A stretch of DNA of 64,000 nt from Neomoorella carbonis (GCF_045278715.1 NZ_CP136420.1:2356001-2420000); one strand, 5' to 3'. Positions 45,121 to 54,512 are shown, counted from the first letter of the stretch. Numbers and translations are program-made. The notes: generated from the sequence alone by a model not told the origin.

Positions 45121-45705
45121 CTATGTCAATAGTTGTGGGATTAAATTTTGGGGGCAACATCCCAGGAAAATTTTTTTGATGAAATGATTACGATTCCTAA
45201 AACCAAAACTTAAGCGTTTGAGCATTTTACTTAAAGTATTCTTGCCTTCTATATAACCATTGGTGTACCGGCGGCCTTGCTGGGTGTATCTAACCAGGTT
45301 TAATATTTCTGACCTCCAGGACTTAATAGTACGAGCCCATACCCGTCCCTCTAGATTTGCAGCGCATTCTGCATTTATAAGCCAACGGCTTAAGACAATT
45401 TCTGCCTCTTCAACCCGGTCCATCTTTATGATTTGTCTTAAATCTTCTTTTAGCTGGTACAGTTCATAGAGGGACGGGTATTTATTCTTAATTTCTTCTA
45501 GCTGCTGTTGTTGTCTGGGAGTAAGTTTTTCTTTAGCCTTGAGCAAGGGTAGGCGAGGTATATTCTCCTTGCCTGCTTCTTGCTCTATCTTGCGTGCTTC
45601 ATTTAAGCGACGGTTGGCATCCTGAATTACATGGAAAGGGTCTACTATTATCCTAGCTGAAGGAAAGATTGCTTTTATTAACTTGCGCCAGGAGTCTTTC
45701 ATGTC
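45121..45705 (-). pseudogene. ISL3 transposase, C-terminal half
   Basis: About 194 codons beginning MKDSWRKLIKAIFPSARIIV, with DPFHVIQDANRRLNEARK and the C-terminal TNGYIEGKNTLSKMLKR. This is the second half of the DDE_Tnp_ISL3 domain including the catalytic glutamate region. It is separated from its N-terminal half by the IS66 copy at 45706-48174. The stop codon is the TAG within the ISL3 terminal repeat. Confidence 0.9.
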
Positions 45706-45791
45706 GTAAGCGTCAAACCCAACCCACCTAGCACCAAAGCAACATTTATAGGATAATCTCCCTCAAGAACATCAATGGAGGGGGATTTTTT

Positions 45792-46118
45792 ATGACCAAA
45801 GCCGAACGGCAAGCACTATGGGAAACCCGGATAGCTGAATACAAGAAGAGTGGGCAGAGCGTAAAAGAATGGTGCTCCTCCCATGAGGACGTTAACCCCA
45901 AGCAATTATGGTACTGGCTGCGGAAGTATAAAAACCAGGATGCGGTTTCCCCGGGAAACTCAAACCGGTGGTTGCCGGTAAAAATAACCGAGCAGGCTTC
46001 TATAGAACAGGGCCACGCTTTACTGGTTAATGTAGGACCGGTCAGCATCGAAGTAAAGCCCGGCTTTGATCCCGCCTTGCTTTCTCAGGTGGTTAAGGCG
46101 CTGGTGGCTTTATGCTAA
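45792..46118 (+). CDS. tnpA: IS66 TnpA (IS66 OrfA, helix-turn-helix)
   Basis: 108 residues. MTKAERQALWETRIAEYKKS and SVKEWCSSHEDVNPKQLWYW form the DNA-binding domain. GGAGGGG lies upstream. It overlaps tnpB by 7 nt. It is needed with TnpB for efficient IS66 transposition. Confidence 0.92.
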   Translation: MTKAERQALWETRIAEYKKSGQSVKEWCSSHEDVNPKQLWYWLRKYKNQDAVSPGNSNRWLPVKITEQASIEQGHALLVNVGPVSIEVKPGFDPALLSQVVKALVALC

Positions 46119-46468
46119 ACGAAACAGGCATCGACCGGGTTTATCTCGCCTGCGGTGCAACGGATCTGCGCAAGTCCATTGACGGCCTGGCGGTGCTGGT
46201 CAAGGAAGGGTTTGAACTGGACCCCTTCTCTTCTTGCCTTTTCGTTTTCTGTAACCGCAATAGGGATAAACTAAAGATCCTCCACTGGGAGCACAACGGT
46301 TTCTGGCTTTATTACCGCCGGCTGGAGAAGGGCAAATTCCTATGGCCTCAAGATACCACTTCGGCAACCATCACCATAAGCCGTCGGGAGCTGCGCTGGC
46401 TGCTTGACGGCCTCCCCTTAAAACAGCCCCAAGCCCATCCCGAGGTAAAAGCGCGCACCATCTTGTAA
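46112..46468 (+). CDS. tnpB: IS66 TnpB (IS66 Orf2 family)
   Basis: 118 residues. DRVYLACGATDLRKSIDGLA and FVFCNRNRDKLKILHWEHNG are the hallmark of IS66 Orf2. The start overlaps tnpA as in other IS66 members. Confidence 0.95.
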   Translation: MLNETGIDRVYLACGATDLRKSIDGLAVLVKEGFELDPFSSCLFVFCNRNRDKLKILHWEHNGFWLYYRRLEKGKFLWPQDTTSATITISRRELRWLLDGLPLKQPQAHPEVKARTIL

Positions 46469-46548
46469 TATAAAGTACCAGAAAGAAATATTTTCTGTTT
46501 ATGGTTGATTCTAGAGGAATTCGAAGCGATTCGTCGAATCATTAATGC

Positions 46549-48123
46549 ATGAACACTTCTCAATCTATCGCTGCCATGACTATAGAAGAGCTGCAAGAGC
46601 GCTGTGTTCAGCTGGAACGGGAGAATGCCGAACTAACCGCCAAGCTAAACTGGTTTATGGAGCAGTTTCGTTTAAGCAAGAAGCGGCAATTCGGTGTTTC
46701 CAGCGAACGGACCAAGCCTTTAGAAGAGCAGCTTTTACTTTTTAACGAAGCGGAAGCGGAAGCCCGGCCGGAAGCACCTGAGCCGGATTTGGAAACCATC
46801 ACCTACCAGCGCCGCAAAAAACACAGCCGCCGGGATATGAACCTGGAAGAACTGCCGGTAGAAGTAATAGAGCACCGCCTGCCGGAAGAAGAGCGGGTCT
46901 GCCCGTGTTGCGGCGGCCCTTTGCATGAAATGAGCACCGAGGTGCGGCAGGAACTCAAAGTAATCCCCGCCCAGGTGAAAGTGGTCAAACATGTGCGCTA
47001 CGTCTATTCCTGCCGCCGCTGCGAGAAGGAGGAGATAAGTACTCCCGTTATCACGGCACCCATGCCTGCTCCTGTACTTCCCGGCAGCCCCCTATCTCCC
47101 TCCCTCCTGGCCTACATCATGACCCAGAAATACGGGGCAGGCCTACCCCTCTACCGCCAGGAGCAGCAGTTTAAAGGTTTGGGGATAGACCTTTCCCGGC
47201 AGACAATGGCCAACTGGGTGCTCCATGGAGCCAACACCTGGCTAACCCATATTTATGACCGCCTCCATGAATACCTGCTTAAAAGAGATATCCTCCATGC
47301 CGACGAGACCACCTTACAGGTGCTGCAGGAACCCGGGAGGGAAGCTACCACCAAATCATATCTTTGGCTTTACCGTACCGGGCGGGACGGACCCCCCATC
47401 ATCCTTTACGACTACCAGACCACCCGGGCCGGCAAACACCCCCGCCGCTTCCTGTCAGGTTTTAAGGGTTATTTGCACGTTGACGGCTATGCCGGCTACA
47501 ATGAACTTCCAGATGTCACCCTGGTCGGCTGCTGGGCCCATGCCCGGCGCAAGTTCGATGAGGCGCTCAAGGCCCTGCCGGAGGCGAAACGTTCGGCAGC
47601 CGTGGCTGCCAGGGAGGGGCTGGAGTACTGCAACCAGCTTTTTGCCATAGAGCGTGACCTGAAAGAAGTTCCACCAGAGGAACGATATCAAATCCGCCAG
47701 GTGCGCAGCCGGCCCATGCTGGACGCCTTTTTGGCGTGGCTAAAAAAACAGAAAGCGCAGGTGCTGCCCAAAAGCTCCTTTGGGCAGGCGATTTACTATT
47801 GTCTTAGCCAATGGGATAAACTAACCGCTTTTTTACAAGACGGGCGCTTGGAACTCGATAACAACCGGAGTGAACGTTCCATCAAGCCCTTCGTCATCGG
47901 CCGCAAGAACTGGTTGTTTGCCAACACCCCGCGGGGTGCCAAAGCCAGCGCCATTACCTATAGCATCATAGAAACGGCAAAAGAAAACGAGTTAAATCCC
48001 TTCCAGTACCTTATTTACCTCTTTGAAAAATTACCCAACCTGGACCTCCAGGATAAAGATGCCCTGGATCAACTCCTGCCTTGGTCGGAAACTTTGCCTC
48101 CTGTTTGCCGTATGCATAGTTAA
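46549..48123 (+). CDS. tnpC: IS66 TnpC transposase
   Basis: 524 residues. An N-terminal leucine-zipper-like helix (residues 9-40) is followed by a zinc-binding region (VCPCCGGPLHE, YSCRRCEKEE). The DDE core has D in ILHADETTLQVL, D in LHVDGYAGYNEL and E in LDNNRSERSIKPFVIGRKNW. The C-terminal IS66_C domain is present. It is intact. Confidence 0.96.
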   Translation: MNTSQSIAAMTIEELQERCVQLERENAELTAKLNWFMEQFRLSKKRQFGVSSERTKPLEEQLLLFNEAEAEARPEAPEPDLETITYQRRKKHSRRDMNLEELPVEVIEHRLPEEERVCPCCGGPLHEMSTEVRQELKVIPAQVKVVKHVRYVYSCRRCEKEEISTPVITAPMPAPVLPGSPLSPSLLAYIMTQKYGAGLPLYRQEQQFKGLGIDLSRQTMANWVLHGANTWLTHIYDRLHEYLLKRDILHADETTLQVLQEPGREATTKSYLWLYRTGRDGPPIILYDYQTTRAGKHPRRFLSGFKGYLHVDGYAGYNELPDVTLVGCWAHARRKFDEALKALPEAKRSAAVAAREGLEYCNQLFAIERDLKEVPPEERYQIRQVRSRPMLDAFLAWLKKQKAQVLPKSSFGQAIYYCLSQWDKLTAFLQDGRLELDNNRSERSIKPFVIGRKNWLFANTPRGAKASAITYSIIETAKENELNPFQYLIYLFEKLPNLDLQDKDALDQLLPWSETLPPVCRMHS

Positions 48124-48133
48124 GCTTGTTTTT

Positions 48134-48160
48134 GCCCCCACCTCGGTGATAGGTGGGGGC
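48134..48160 (+). terminator. Terminator inside IS66 copy 1
   Basis: GCCCCCACCT (48134-48143) pairs with AGGTGGGGGC (48151-48160), followed by TATTTT. It ends tnpABC transcription just before the right terminus. Confidence 0.75.
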
Positions 48161-48174
48161 TATTTTACGCTTAC

Positions 48175-48842
48175 TTCATGTCAATTACTACTGCTTCTAC
48201 TTTAACCCCGGCTTTTTTGAGCCCCTCCAGGTAAGCCTTTATAGTTGCTTTCCTGTCATCACCCAAAATCGTCAAAGGCCTCTTATCCGGTTCCAGGCGC
48301 CCTACTACGCATACATAATCATTCCCGCTAAAGGACAGTTCATCTAAGGTTAAGACTATGGGCTCTTGAGTATCATCTGCTGGAAGACCGGACTGGATAT
48401 ACTTGTCTAGTAATCTTATAACCCTATTAGGAGTAAGGTGTAATATTCGGGCTGCATAGGTAAAGCTCATCCTCTGGGCATAATACACTACTGTCTGCAC
48501 TCCTAGTTTTGTAAATCTGGCCCAGGGGATGGTATTCGGAGGACGAAGGGTAAAAGTCTTATGACAATGGTAACACTTATACCGTACAGGAACCCAGGAT
48601 AAAAAAATCCATCTCCCGTATAAAAAAGCGTGACGAATTTTCCTTTCTTGGGGCTTCCGGTTCTTCTTTAAAATGCCGTGCTTATGTAATTTGCCTTTGT
48701 TACATGCAGGGCATAATGCTGGCGGGTCTAGCGTCACCCTTAACACAATATCTTTACGTTCCTGCTGTTCTCCTAAAATGGACGGGAGTATTTTATCAAA
48801 ATTCTCTTGTCCATTGAGGGTGATCGTGCTATTCTTATTCAT
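48175..48842 (-). pseudogene. ISL3 transposase, N-terminal half
   Basis: About 222 codons: a zinc-ribbon-like PPALCPACNKGKLHKHG and RYKCYHCHKTFTLRPP, a helix-turn-helix region, then TLDELSFSGNDY (first DDE aspartate) and EAVVIDMK. At the IS66 boundary the frame runs into the IS66 end, whose TAA stops it. Joined to 45705 downward, VVIDMK-DSWRK is restored exactly. Confidence 0.9.
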
Positions 48843-49089
48843 GGGGGCACTCCTTTCCTGTTGGGGTTTTGTTTGCTAATATTGATTTGGATGTGCCCCC
48901 ATCTTTTTCCTCCTTTAGCTCCTAAAATCTCTTCTCCTCTGTCCTTCCATATCTACCTATCCCTTCCCACACTTTTTATTATAGAGCCTGTCCCTGATTG
49001 ACAAAGAAGCCAGTTCGTTGTAGCATGGAATCAACAAAGGTCGGCGCCCGCTTTCTTAATTTTTCGTCACCTGATTGGAGGAAATAATC

Positions 49090-50445
49090 ATGGCTTATAA
49101 ATTATACCTCCTCTTTATAACATTGACCCTGGGGGAAACTATAACTGCAATCATCTTTTTTCACGCCCCACCCTTAATCACCCCCCTTATTTTTGGGGGG
49201 ATCAACGCCCTGGGGTTAGGAGCTTTAAAGGCTTTGCAGGGGCCCCCGTGCTCATTAACCCAGTCCCCGGTGGAAAAAGAGGAGGAGATCGGCGGGACGG
49301 AAGGTATTTTCGCTTCCACCCTGCAAATTGCCCATGAAACCCTGCCGGTATTACGCAGGGGTTTAAATGAAGCAACGGCTGCAAAGACAGCTGAAATCAT
49401 CCAGAATATCACCGAAGTCCCGGCCATAGCCATAACCGACCGCGAACACGTGCTAACCTTCCTGGGGGTAGGCTGCGACCAGCACCGGGCCGGCGACCGG
49501 ATTTTAACGGAAGCCACCAAAGAAGTCATCGCCACGGGCAAGTTGAAAGTTGTGCATACCCCCCAGGGGCTTTGCTGCCCGCGGTATAACATGGGCTGTA
49601 ACTGCCCTTTAAAAGCAGCAGTGATCGTTCCTTTAAAATGCCGGGAAGAAATAGTCGGCGCTTTAAAGCTCTACCAGACCCGGGAAGGGGTCTTCCCGCC
49701 CCAGATCATCCGCCTGGCCATCGGCCTGGCCGATCTTTTGAGCCTGCAAATCGAGCTGGCCGAGCTGGACCGCCAGCGCCAGCTCCTGACTGAAGCCCGG
49801 CTGGAAGCATTGAACGCCCAGATCAATCCTCACTTCTTCTTTAATACCTTGAATACCATTATCAGCTTCAGCCGTACCGACCCGGAGCGGGCCCGCCGCC
49901 TGCTGATCCGCCTGGCCAGCCTCTTCCGCCGGACCTTAAACCGCCGCGGCAGCCTGACTACTTTGCGGGAAGAGCTGGAATGTGTCCGTACCTACCTGGT
50001 CCTGGAAAAGGCCAGGTTCGGCAGCAAATTCCGTTACTTTCAGGATGTACCATTAGAACTGCTGGATTATCACATTCCCGTCCTCAGCTTGCAGCCGCTG
50101 GTAGAAAACGCCATCAACCACGGCCTGCTGCCCAAAGAGGGGCCCGGGATGATCAAAATATCCGGGCGCCTGGCAGGCAATGAGCTTCATTTAACCGTCA
50201 AGGATGATGGTGTCGGTATCCCACCGGAAAAAATTCCCCTGGTACTCCAGCCGGGGTACGGGTCGGGTAACGGTGTCGGTTTAAGTAATGTCAACCTGCG
50301 CTTCCAGAACCTTTACGGCCCGGATTATGGTTTGCGCCTGGAGAGCAGCGTTAACGGTACGACTGTTTTCCTGCGGGTGCCCGTTATCCGGCCGGCAGTG
50401 GTAAAAGATGCCTCAGCAAAGGAGTTGCTAGTTAATGAAGCTTAA
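49090..50445 (+). CDS. LytS-type sensor histidine kinase with GAF domain
   Basis: 451 residues from ATG 49090 behind GGAGG. It has two N-terminal membrane helices (residues 3-20, 27-45), a GAF-like domain at about 80-220 with a cysteine cluster (CCPRYNMGCNCPL), then the His_kinase box AQINPHFFFNTLNTI and an HATPase (VENAINHG, DDGVGIPPEK, GNGVGLSNVNLR). LytS-type sensors respond to pyruvate, redox or membrane state. It overlaps the regulator gene by 11 nt. It lay close downstream of acs before the ISL3 insertion, so it may control acetate-related genes (inference). Confidence 0.92.
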   Translation: MAYKLYLLFITLTLGETITAIIFFHAPPLITPLIFGGINALGLGALKALQGPPCSLTQSPVEKEEEIGGTEGIFASTLQIAHETLPVLRRGLNEATAAKTAEIIQNITEVPAIAITDREHVLTFLGVGCDQHRAGDRILTEATKEVIATGKLKVVHTPQGLCCPRYNMGCNCPLKAAVIVPLKCREEIVGALKLYQTREGVFPPQIIRLAIGLADLLSLQIELAELDRQRQLLTEARLEALNAQINPHFFFNTLNTIISFSRTDPERARRLLIRLASLFRRTLNRRGSLTTLREELECVRTYLVLEKARFGSKFRYFQDVPLELLDYHIPVLSLQPLVENAINHGLLPKEGPGMIKISGRLAGNELHLTVKDDGVGIPPEKIPLVLQPGYGSGNGVGLSNVNLRFQNLYGPDYGLRLESSVNGTTVFLRVPVIRPAVVKDASAKELLVNEA

Positions 50446-51193
50446 AGCCCTGATTGTCGATGACGAATACCCGGCGCGACAGGAACTGCGCTTTATGCTC
50501 CAGGAATTTAAAGACATAGAAGTGGTGGGCGAAGCTACCAATGCCCGGGAGGCTTTAAATCTCGTCAGCGCCCTTGATTACACGGTGCTTTTCCTGGATA
50601 TCAATATGCCCGGGATGAACGGCCTGGAGCTCTCCCGGGCTATTCAAAAACGACCCAACCCGCCCTTCATTATCTTTGTCACGGCCTATGAGGAATACGC
50701 CCTGCAGGCCTTTGAAGTCAACGCCGTCGATTATCTCTTAAAGCCTTTTGATGAAAAGCGCCTGCGCCAGGCCATCGATAAAGTCCGCCGCCTGGTGGAA
50801 CAGCGCCAGCAGCCGGCAACTCCTGAAGCAGGGAGCGGCAGCGACGGCAAGGGCCGCCTCAACCGCCTGCCGGTAGAAAAAGACGGCAAGACCATCCTCC
50901 TTGATCAAAACGACCTGATTTATGCCTGCACCCAGGGGGATAATGTTTATTTAAAAACATTAAATGAACAATACCTCACCCGTTTTACCCTTAAAGAACT
51001 GGAAAACCGTCTGGATGCCCGGGTTTTCTTCCGCTGCCACCGCTGTTATATCGTCAACCTGACCAGGGTGCGGGAAATCGTTCCCTTCTTCAACGGCACC
51101 TACACCTTGATTATGGCCGACAAGCAGCAAAGCGAGGTGCCGGTGAGCCGCAACCAGGCCCGCAAGCTGAAAAGCCTTCTGGGCATCAATTAA
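50435..51193 (+). CDS. LytTR-family response regulator
   Basis: 252 residues. The receiver domain (1-120) has IVDDEYPARQELR, the phospho-aspartate in VLFLDINMPGMNG and a lysine in DYLLKPFDEK. A linker (QQPATPEAGSGS) is followed by a LytTR DNA-binding domain (150-250) with FFRCHRCYIVNLTRVREI and PVSRNQARKLKSLL. It is the partner of the overlapping kinase. LytTR proteins bind direct-repeat operators, and none was identified here. Confidence 0.95.
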   Translation: MKLKALIVDDEYPARQELRFMLQEFKDIEVVGEATNAREALNLVSALDYTVLFLDINMPGMNGLELSRAIQKRPNPPFIIFVTAYEEYALQAFEVNAVDYLLKPFDEKRLRQAIDKVRRLVEQRQQPATPEAGSGSDGKGRLNRLPVEKDGKTILLDQNDLIYACTQGDNVYLKTLNEQYLTRFTLKELENRLDARVFFRCHRCYIVNLTRVREIVPFFNGTYTLIMADKQQSEVPVSRNQARKLKSLLGIN

Positions 51194-51295
51194 AATATTT
51201 TAAGCCGGCCACCGTCCGGCATTCCTGCTTCTCAAGGGGAAAGCGTTCTTTCACCCTGGTCTTTCTCCCTGCAAATACAGGCGCATCCTCTCAGC

Positions 51296-51712
51296 TTAGA
51301 AACCGTACTTGCTTGATAATAAAACAGTTATTATTATAGCAAGGGCGCTGATAATCACACCGGCTAAAGTATTCCTTTGACTCCTGCTGTACTCATGTAA
51401 TTCTTGATGTAGTAAGTTGAATTTTTCCTCCAACCTGTTATATGCCTCTCTCATTTCATCACGTAATTGGTTTGATTTGCCTTCCAAGCCGTTAAGATCT
51501 TCCTTCGTTTCCCGGTTCAGTTTGTCGAGCTTTTCATTCATCTCGCGGCTCGACTTGTCAACCTCCGCCTTCGTCTCCTGCCGCAGTTTTTCAAGTTCTT
51601 CTTTCAGCTCACGGTTCGACCTGTCTACCTCTGCTTTCGTCTCCTGCCGCAGTTTGTTAAGATCTTCTTTCATCTCCTGGCGTAAATTATCTATTCTTTG
51701 GTCCAGGGTTGC
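51296..51712 (-). pseudogene. Coiled-coil membrane-anchored protein, C-terminal part, split by IS66 copy 2
   Basis: The reading frame from the IS boundary gives TLDQRIDNLRQEMKEDLNKL, then heptad-rich coiled coil repeats (LRQETKAEVDRSNRELKEE, LRQETKAEVDKSSREMNEK), a further helix and a C-terminal membrane segment (VIISALAIIITVLLSSKYGF). The architecture recalls DUF1640/CCDC90-like coiled-coil proteins with one tail anchor. The N-terminal part is at 54182-54419. Removing the IS66 and one 46-bp repeat restores the frame. Confidence 0.85.
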
Positions 51713-51798
51713 GTAAGCGTCAAACCCAACCCACCTAGCACCAAAGCAACATTTATAGGATAATCTCCCTCAAGAACATCAATGGAGGGGGATTTTTT

Positions 51799-52125
51799 AT
51801 GACCAAAGCCGAACGGCAAGCACTATGGGAAACCCGGATAGCTGAATACAAGAAGAGTGGGCAGAGCGTAAAAGAATGGTGCTCCTCCCATGAGGACGTT
51901 AACCCCAAGCAATTATGGTACTGGCTGCGGAAGTATAAAAACCAGGATGCGGTTTCCCCGGGAAACTCAAACCGGTGGTTGCCGGTAAAAATAACCGAGC
52001 AGGCTTCTATAGAACAGGGCCACGCTTTACTGGTTAATGTAGGACCGGTCAGCATCGAAGTAAAGCCCGGCTTTGATCCCGCCTTGCTTTCTCAGGTGGT
52101 TAAGGCGCTGGTGGCTTTATGCTAA
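51799..52125 (+). CDS. tnpA: IS66 TnpA, copy 2
   Basis: 108 residues, translation identical to the copy at 45792-46118. Same helix-turn-helix domain and 7-nt overlap with tnpB. Confidence 0.92.
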   Translation: MTKAERQALWETRIAEYKKSGQSVKEWCSSHEDVNPKQLWYWLRKYKNQDAVSPGNSNRWLPVKITEQASIEQGHALLVNVGPVSIEVKPGFDPALLSQVVKALVALC

Positions 52126-52475
52126 ACGAAACAGGCATCGACCGGGTTTATCTCGCCTGCGGTGCAACGGATCTGCGCAAGTCCATTGACGGCCTGGCGG
52201 TGCTGGTCAAGGAAGGGTTTGAACTGGACCCCTTCTCTTCTTGCCTTTTCGTTTTCTGTAACCGCAATAGGGATAAACTAAAGATCCTCCACTGGGAGCA
52301 CAACGGTTTCTGGCTTTATTACCGCCGGCTGGAGAAGGGCAAATTCCTATGGCCTCAAGATACCACTTCGGCAACCATCACCATAAGCCGTCGGGAGCTG
52401 CGCTGGCTGCTTGACGGCCTCCCCTTAAAACAGCCCCAAGCCCATCCCGAGGTAAAAGCGCGCACCATCTTGTAA
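52119..52475 (+). CDS. tnpB: IS66 TnpB, copy 2
   Basis: 118 residues, translation identical to the copy at 46112-46468, with the same IS66 Orf2 signature. Confidence 0.95.
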   Translation: MLNETGIDRVYLACGATDLRKSIDGLAVLVKEGFELDPFSSCLFVFCNRNRDKLKILHWEHNGFWLYYRRLEKGKFLWPQDTTSATITISRRELRWLLDGLPLKQPQAHPEVKARTIL

Positions 52476-52555
52476 TATAAAGTACCAGAAAGAAATATTT
52501 TCTGTTTATGGTTGATTCTAGAGGAATTCGAAGCGATTCGTCGAATCATTAATGC

Positions 52556-54130
52556 ATGAACACTTCTCAATCTATCGCTGCCATGACTATAGAAGAGCTG
52601 CAAGAGCGCTGTGTTCAGCTGGAACGGGAGAATGCCGAACTAACCGCCAAGCTAAACTGGTTTATGGAGCAGTTTCGTTTAAGCAAGAAGCGGCAATTCG
52701 GTGTTTCCAGCGAACGGACCAAGCCTTTAGAAGAGCAGCTTTTACTTTTTAACGAAGCGGAAGCGGAAGCCCGGCCGGAAGCACCTGAGCCGGATTTGGA
52801 AACCATCACCTACCAGCGCCGCAAAAAACACAGCCGCCGGGATATGAACCTGGAAGAACTGCCGGTAGAAGTAATAGAGCACCGCCTGCCGGAAGAAGAG
52901 CGGGTCTGCCCGTGTTGCGGCGGCCCTTTGCATGAAATGAGCACCGAGGTGCGGCAGGAACTCAAAGTAATCCCCGCCCAGGTGAAAGTGGTCAAACATG
53001 TGCGCTACGTCTATTCCTGCCGCCGCTGCGAGAAGGAGGAGATAAGTACTCCCGTTATCACGGCACCCATGCCTGCTCCTGTACTTCCCGGCAGCCCCCT
53101 ATCTCCCTCCCTCCTGGCCTACATCATGACCCAGAAATACGGGGCAGGCCTACCCCTCTACCGCCAGGAGCAGCAGTTTAAAGGTTTGGGGATAGACCTT
53201 TCCCGGCAGACAATGGCCAACTGGGTGCTCCATGGAGCCAACACCTGGCTAACCCATATTTATGACCGCCTCCATGAATACCTGCTTAAAAGAGATATCC
53301 TCCATGCCGACGAGACCACCTTACAGGTGCTGCAGGAACCCGGGAGGGAAGCTACCACCAAATCATATCTTTGGCTTTACCGTACCGGGCGGGACGGACC
53401 CCCCATCATCCTTTACGACTACCAGACCACCCGGGCCGGCAAACACCCCCGCCGCTTCCTGTCAGGTTTTAAGGGTTATTTGCACGTTGACGGCTATGCC
53501 GGCTACAATGAACTTCCAGATGTCACCCTGGTCGGCTGCTGGGCCCATGCCCGGCGCAAGTTCGATGAGGCGCTCAAGGCCCTGCCGGAGGCGAAACGTT
53601 CGGCAGCCGTGGCTGCCAGGGAGGGGCTGGAGTACTGCAACCAGCTTTTTGCCATAGAGCGTGACCTGAAAGAAGTTCCACCAGAGGAACGATATCAAAT
53701 CCGCCAGGTGCGCAGCCGGCCCATGCTGGACGCCTTTTTGGCGTGGCTAAAAAAACAGAAAGCGCAGGTGCTGCCCAAAAGCTCCTTTGGGCAGGCGATT
53801 TACTATTGTCTTAGCCAATGGGATAAACTAACCGCTTTTTTACAAGACGGGCGCTTGGAACTCGATAACAACCGGAGTGAACGTTCCATCAAGCCCTTCG
53901 TCATCGGCCGCAAGAACTGGTTGTTTGCCAACACCCCGCGGGGTGCCAAAGCCAGCGCCATTACCTATAGCATCATAGAAACGGCAAAAGAAAACGAGTT
54001 AAATCCCTTCCAGTACCTTATTTACCTCTTTGAAAAATTACCCAACCTGGACCTCCAGGATAAAGATGCCCTGGATCAACTCCTGCCTTGGTCGGAAACT
54101 TTGCCTCCTGTTTGCCGTATGCATAGTTAA
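52556..54130 (+). CDS. tnpC: IS66 TnpC transposase, copy 2
   Basis: 524 residues, translation identical to the copy at 46549-48123, DDE residues intact. Both copies therefore look active, and transposition was recent. Confidence 0.96.
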   Translation: MNTSQSIAAMTIEELQERCVQLERENAELTAKLNWFMEQFRLSKKRQFGVSSERTKPLEEQLLLFNEAEAEARPEAPEPDLETITYQRRKKHSRRDMNLEELPVEVIEHRLPEEERVCPCCGGPLHEMSTEVRQELKVIPAQVKVVKHVRYVYSCRRCEKEEISTPVITAPMPAPVLPGSPLSPSLLAYIMTQKYGAGLPLYRQEQQFKGLGIDLSRQTMANWVLHGANTWLTHIYDRLHEYLLKRDILHADETTLQVLQEPGREATTKSYLWLYRTGRDGPPIILYDYQTTRAGKHPRRFLSGFKGYLHVDGYAGYNELPDVTLVGCWAHARRKFDEALKALPEAKRSAAVAAREGLEYCNQLFAIERDLKEVPPEERYQIRQVRSRPMLDAFLAWLKKQKAQVLPKSSFGQAIYYCLSQWDKLTAFLQDGRLELDNNRSERSIKPFVIGRKNWLFANTPRGAKASAITYSIIETAKENELNPFQYLIYLFEKLPNLDLQDKDALDQLLPWSETLPPVCRMHS

Positions 54131-54140
54131 GCTTGTTTTT

Positions 54141-54167
54141 GCCCCCACCTCGGTGATAGGTGGGGGC
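54141..54167 (+). terminator. Terminator inside IS66 copy 2
   Basis: The same GCCCCCACCT/AGGTGGGGGC hairpin as in copy 1, followed by TATTTT. Confidence 0.75.
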
Positions 54168-54181
54168 TATTTTACGCTTAC

Positions 54182-54419
54182 CTTTCATCTCCTGGCGTAA
54201 ATTATCTATTCTTTGGTCCAGGGTTGCTATTTTCCCCTCTAGACTATCTTTCAGGCCGTCAATACGCTGGGATAAATTGTCTATCCGCAAGGAGAGGTTG
54301 TCCGTCCGCTGGGCCAAATGATAATAACCGAATTCCGCTATCTTAGGTTCCACGCCTTCTGAAGCCGCAGCAATCTCTTTCCGAGCGCCTTCTATTATTT
54401 CTTTTTCCGACATGGCCAT
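54182..54419 (-). pseudogene. Coiled-coil protein, N-terminal part, split by IS66 copy 2
   Basis: From ATG 54419 (or 54413): MSEKEIIEGARKEIAA, then IAEFGYYHLAQRTDNLSLRI and heptads (LSQRIDGLKDSLEGKIATLD). At 54181 the frame enters IS66 and continues as unrelated residues to a stop at 54018. The continuation is at 51712-51296. A GGAGAGGGGAAGGGG stretch upstream serves as ribosome binding site. Confidence 0.85.
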
Positions 54420-54512
54420 CCCCTTCCCCTCTCCTTTCTGCCAATATTTTAACACTTCCCGTAGGGGCCAACAAGTAAAACTTACCTGTCTATCCCCCTA
54501 CAATGTAATAGC

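Larger units (their letters stand above)
45706..48174 (+). mobile_element. IS66-family element, copy 1
   Basis: 2469 bp, with ends GTAAGCGTCAAAC (45706) and the complement GTAAGCGTAAAAT (48174). The target duplication TTCATGTC is 8 bp (45698-45705 and 48175-48182), the IS66 norm. It carries tnpA, tnpB, tnpC and a terminator. Copy 2 at 51713-54181 has the same length and I saw no difference in the stretches compared. Confidence 0.95.
45117..48988 (-). mobile_element. ISL3-family element, itself interrupted by IS66
   Basis: Its ends are 24-bp inverted repeats at 45117-45140 and 48965-48988 (both GGCTCTAT...TGTGGGA, 18 of 24 matching). A 9-bp identical flank TGTCCCTGA occurs immediately outside both ends (45108-45116, 48989-48997), close to the 8-bp duplication usual for ISL3. 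Removing the nested IS66 (45706-48174 plus one 8-bp repeat) restores one continuous transposase gene. Confidence 0.85.
51713..54181 (+). mobile_element. IS66-family element, copy 2, with 46-bp flanking repeats
   Basis: 2469 bp, the same ends and length as copy 1 (offset 6007). The flanks 51667-51712 and 54182-54227 are an identical 46-bp direct repeat that abuts both IS ends exactly. This replaces the 8-bp duplication expected for the family. The repeat is coding sequence of the interrupted coiled-coil gene. Confidence 0.95.
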
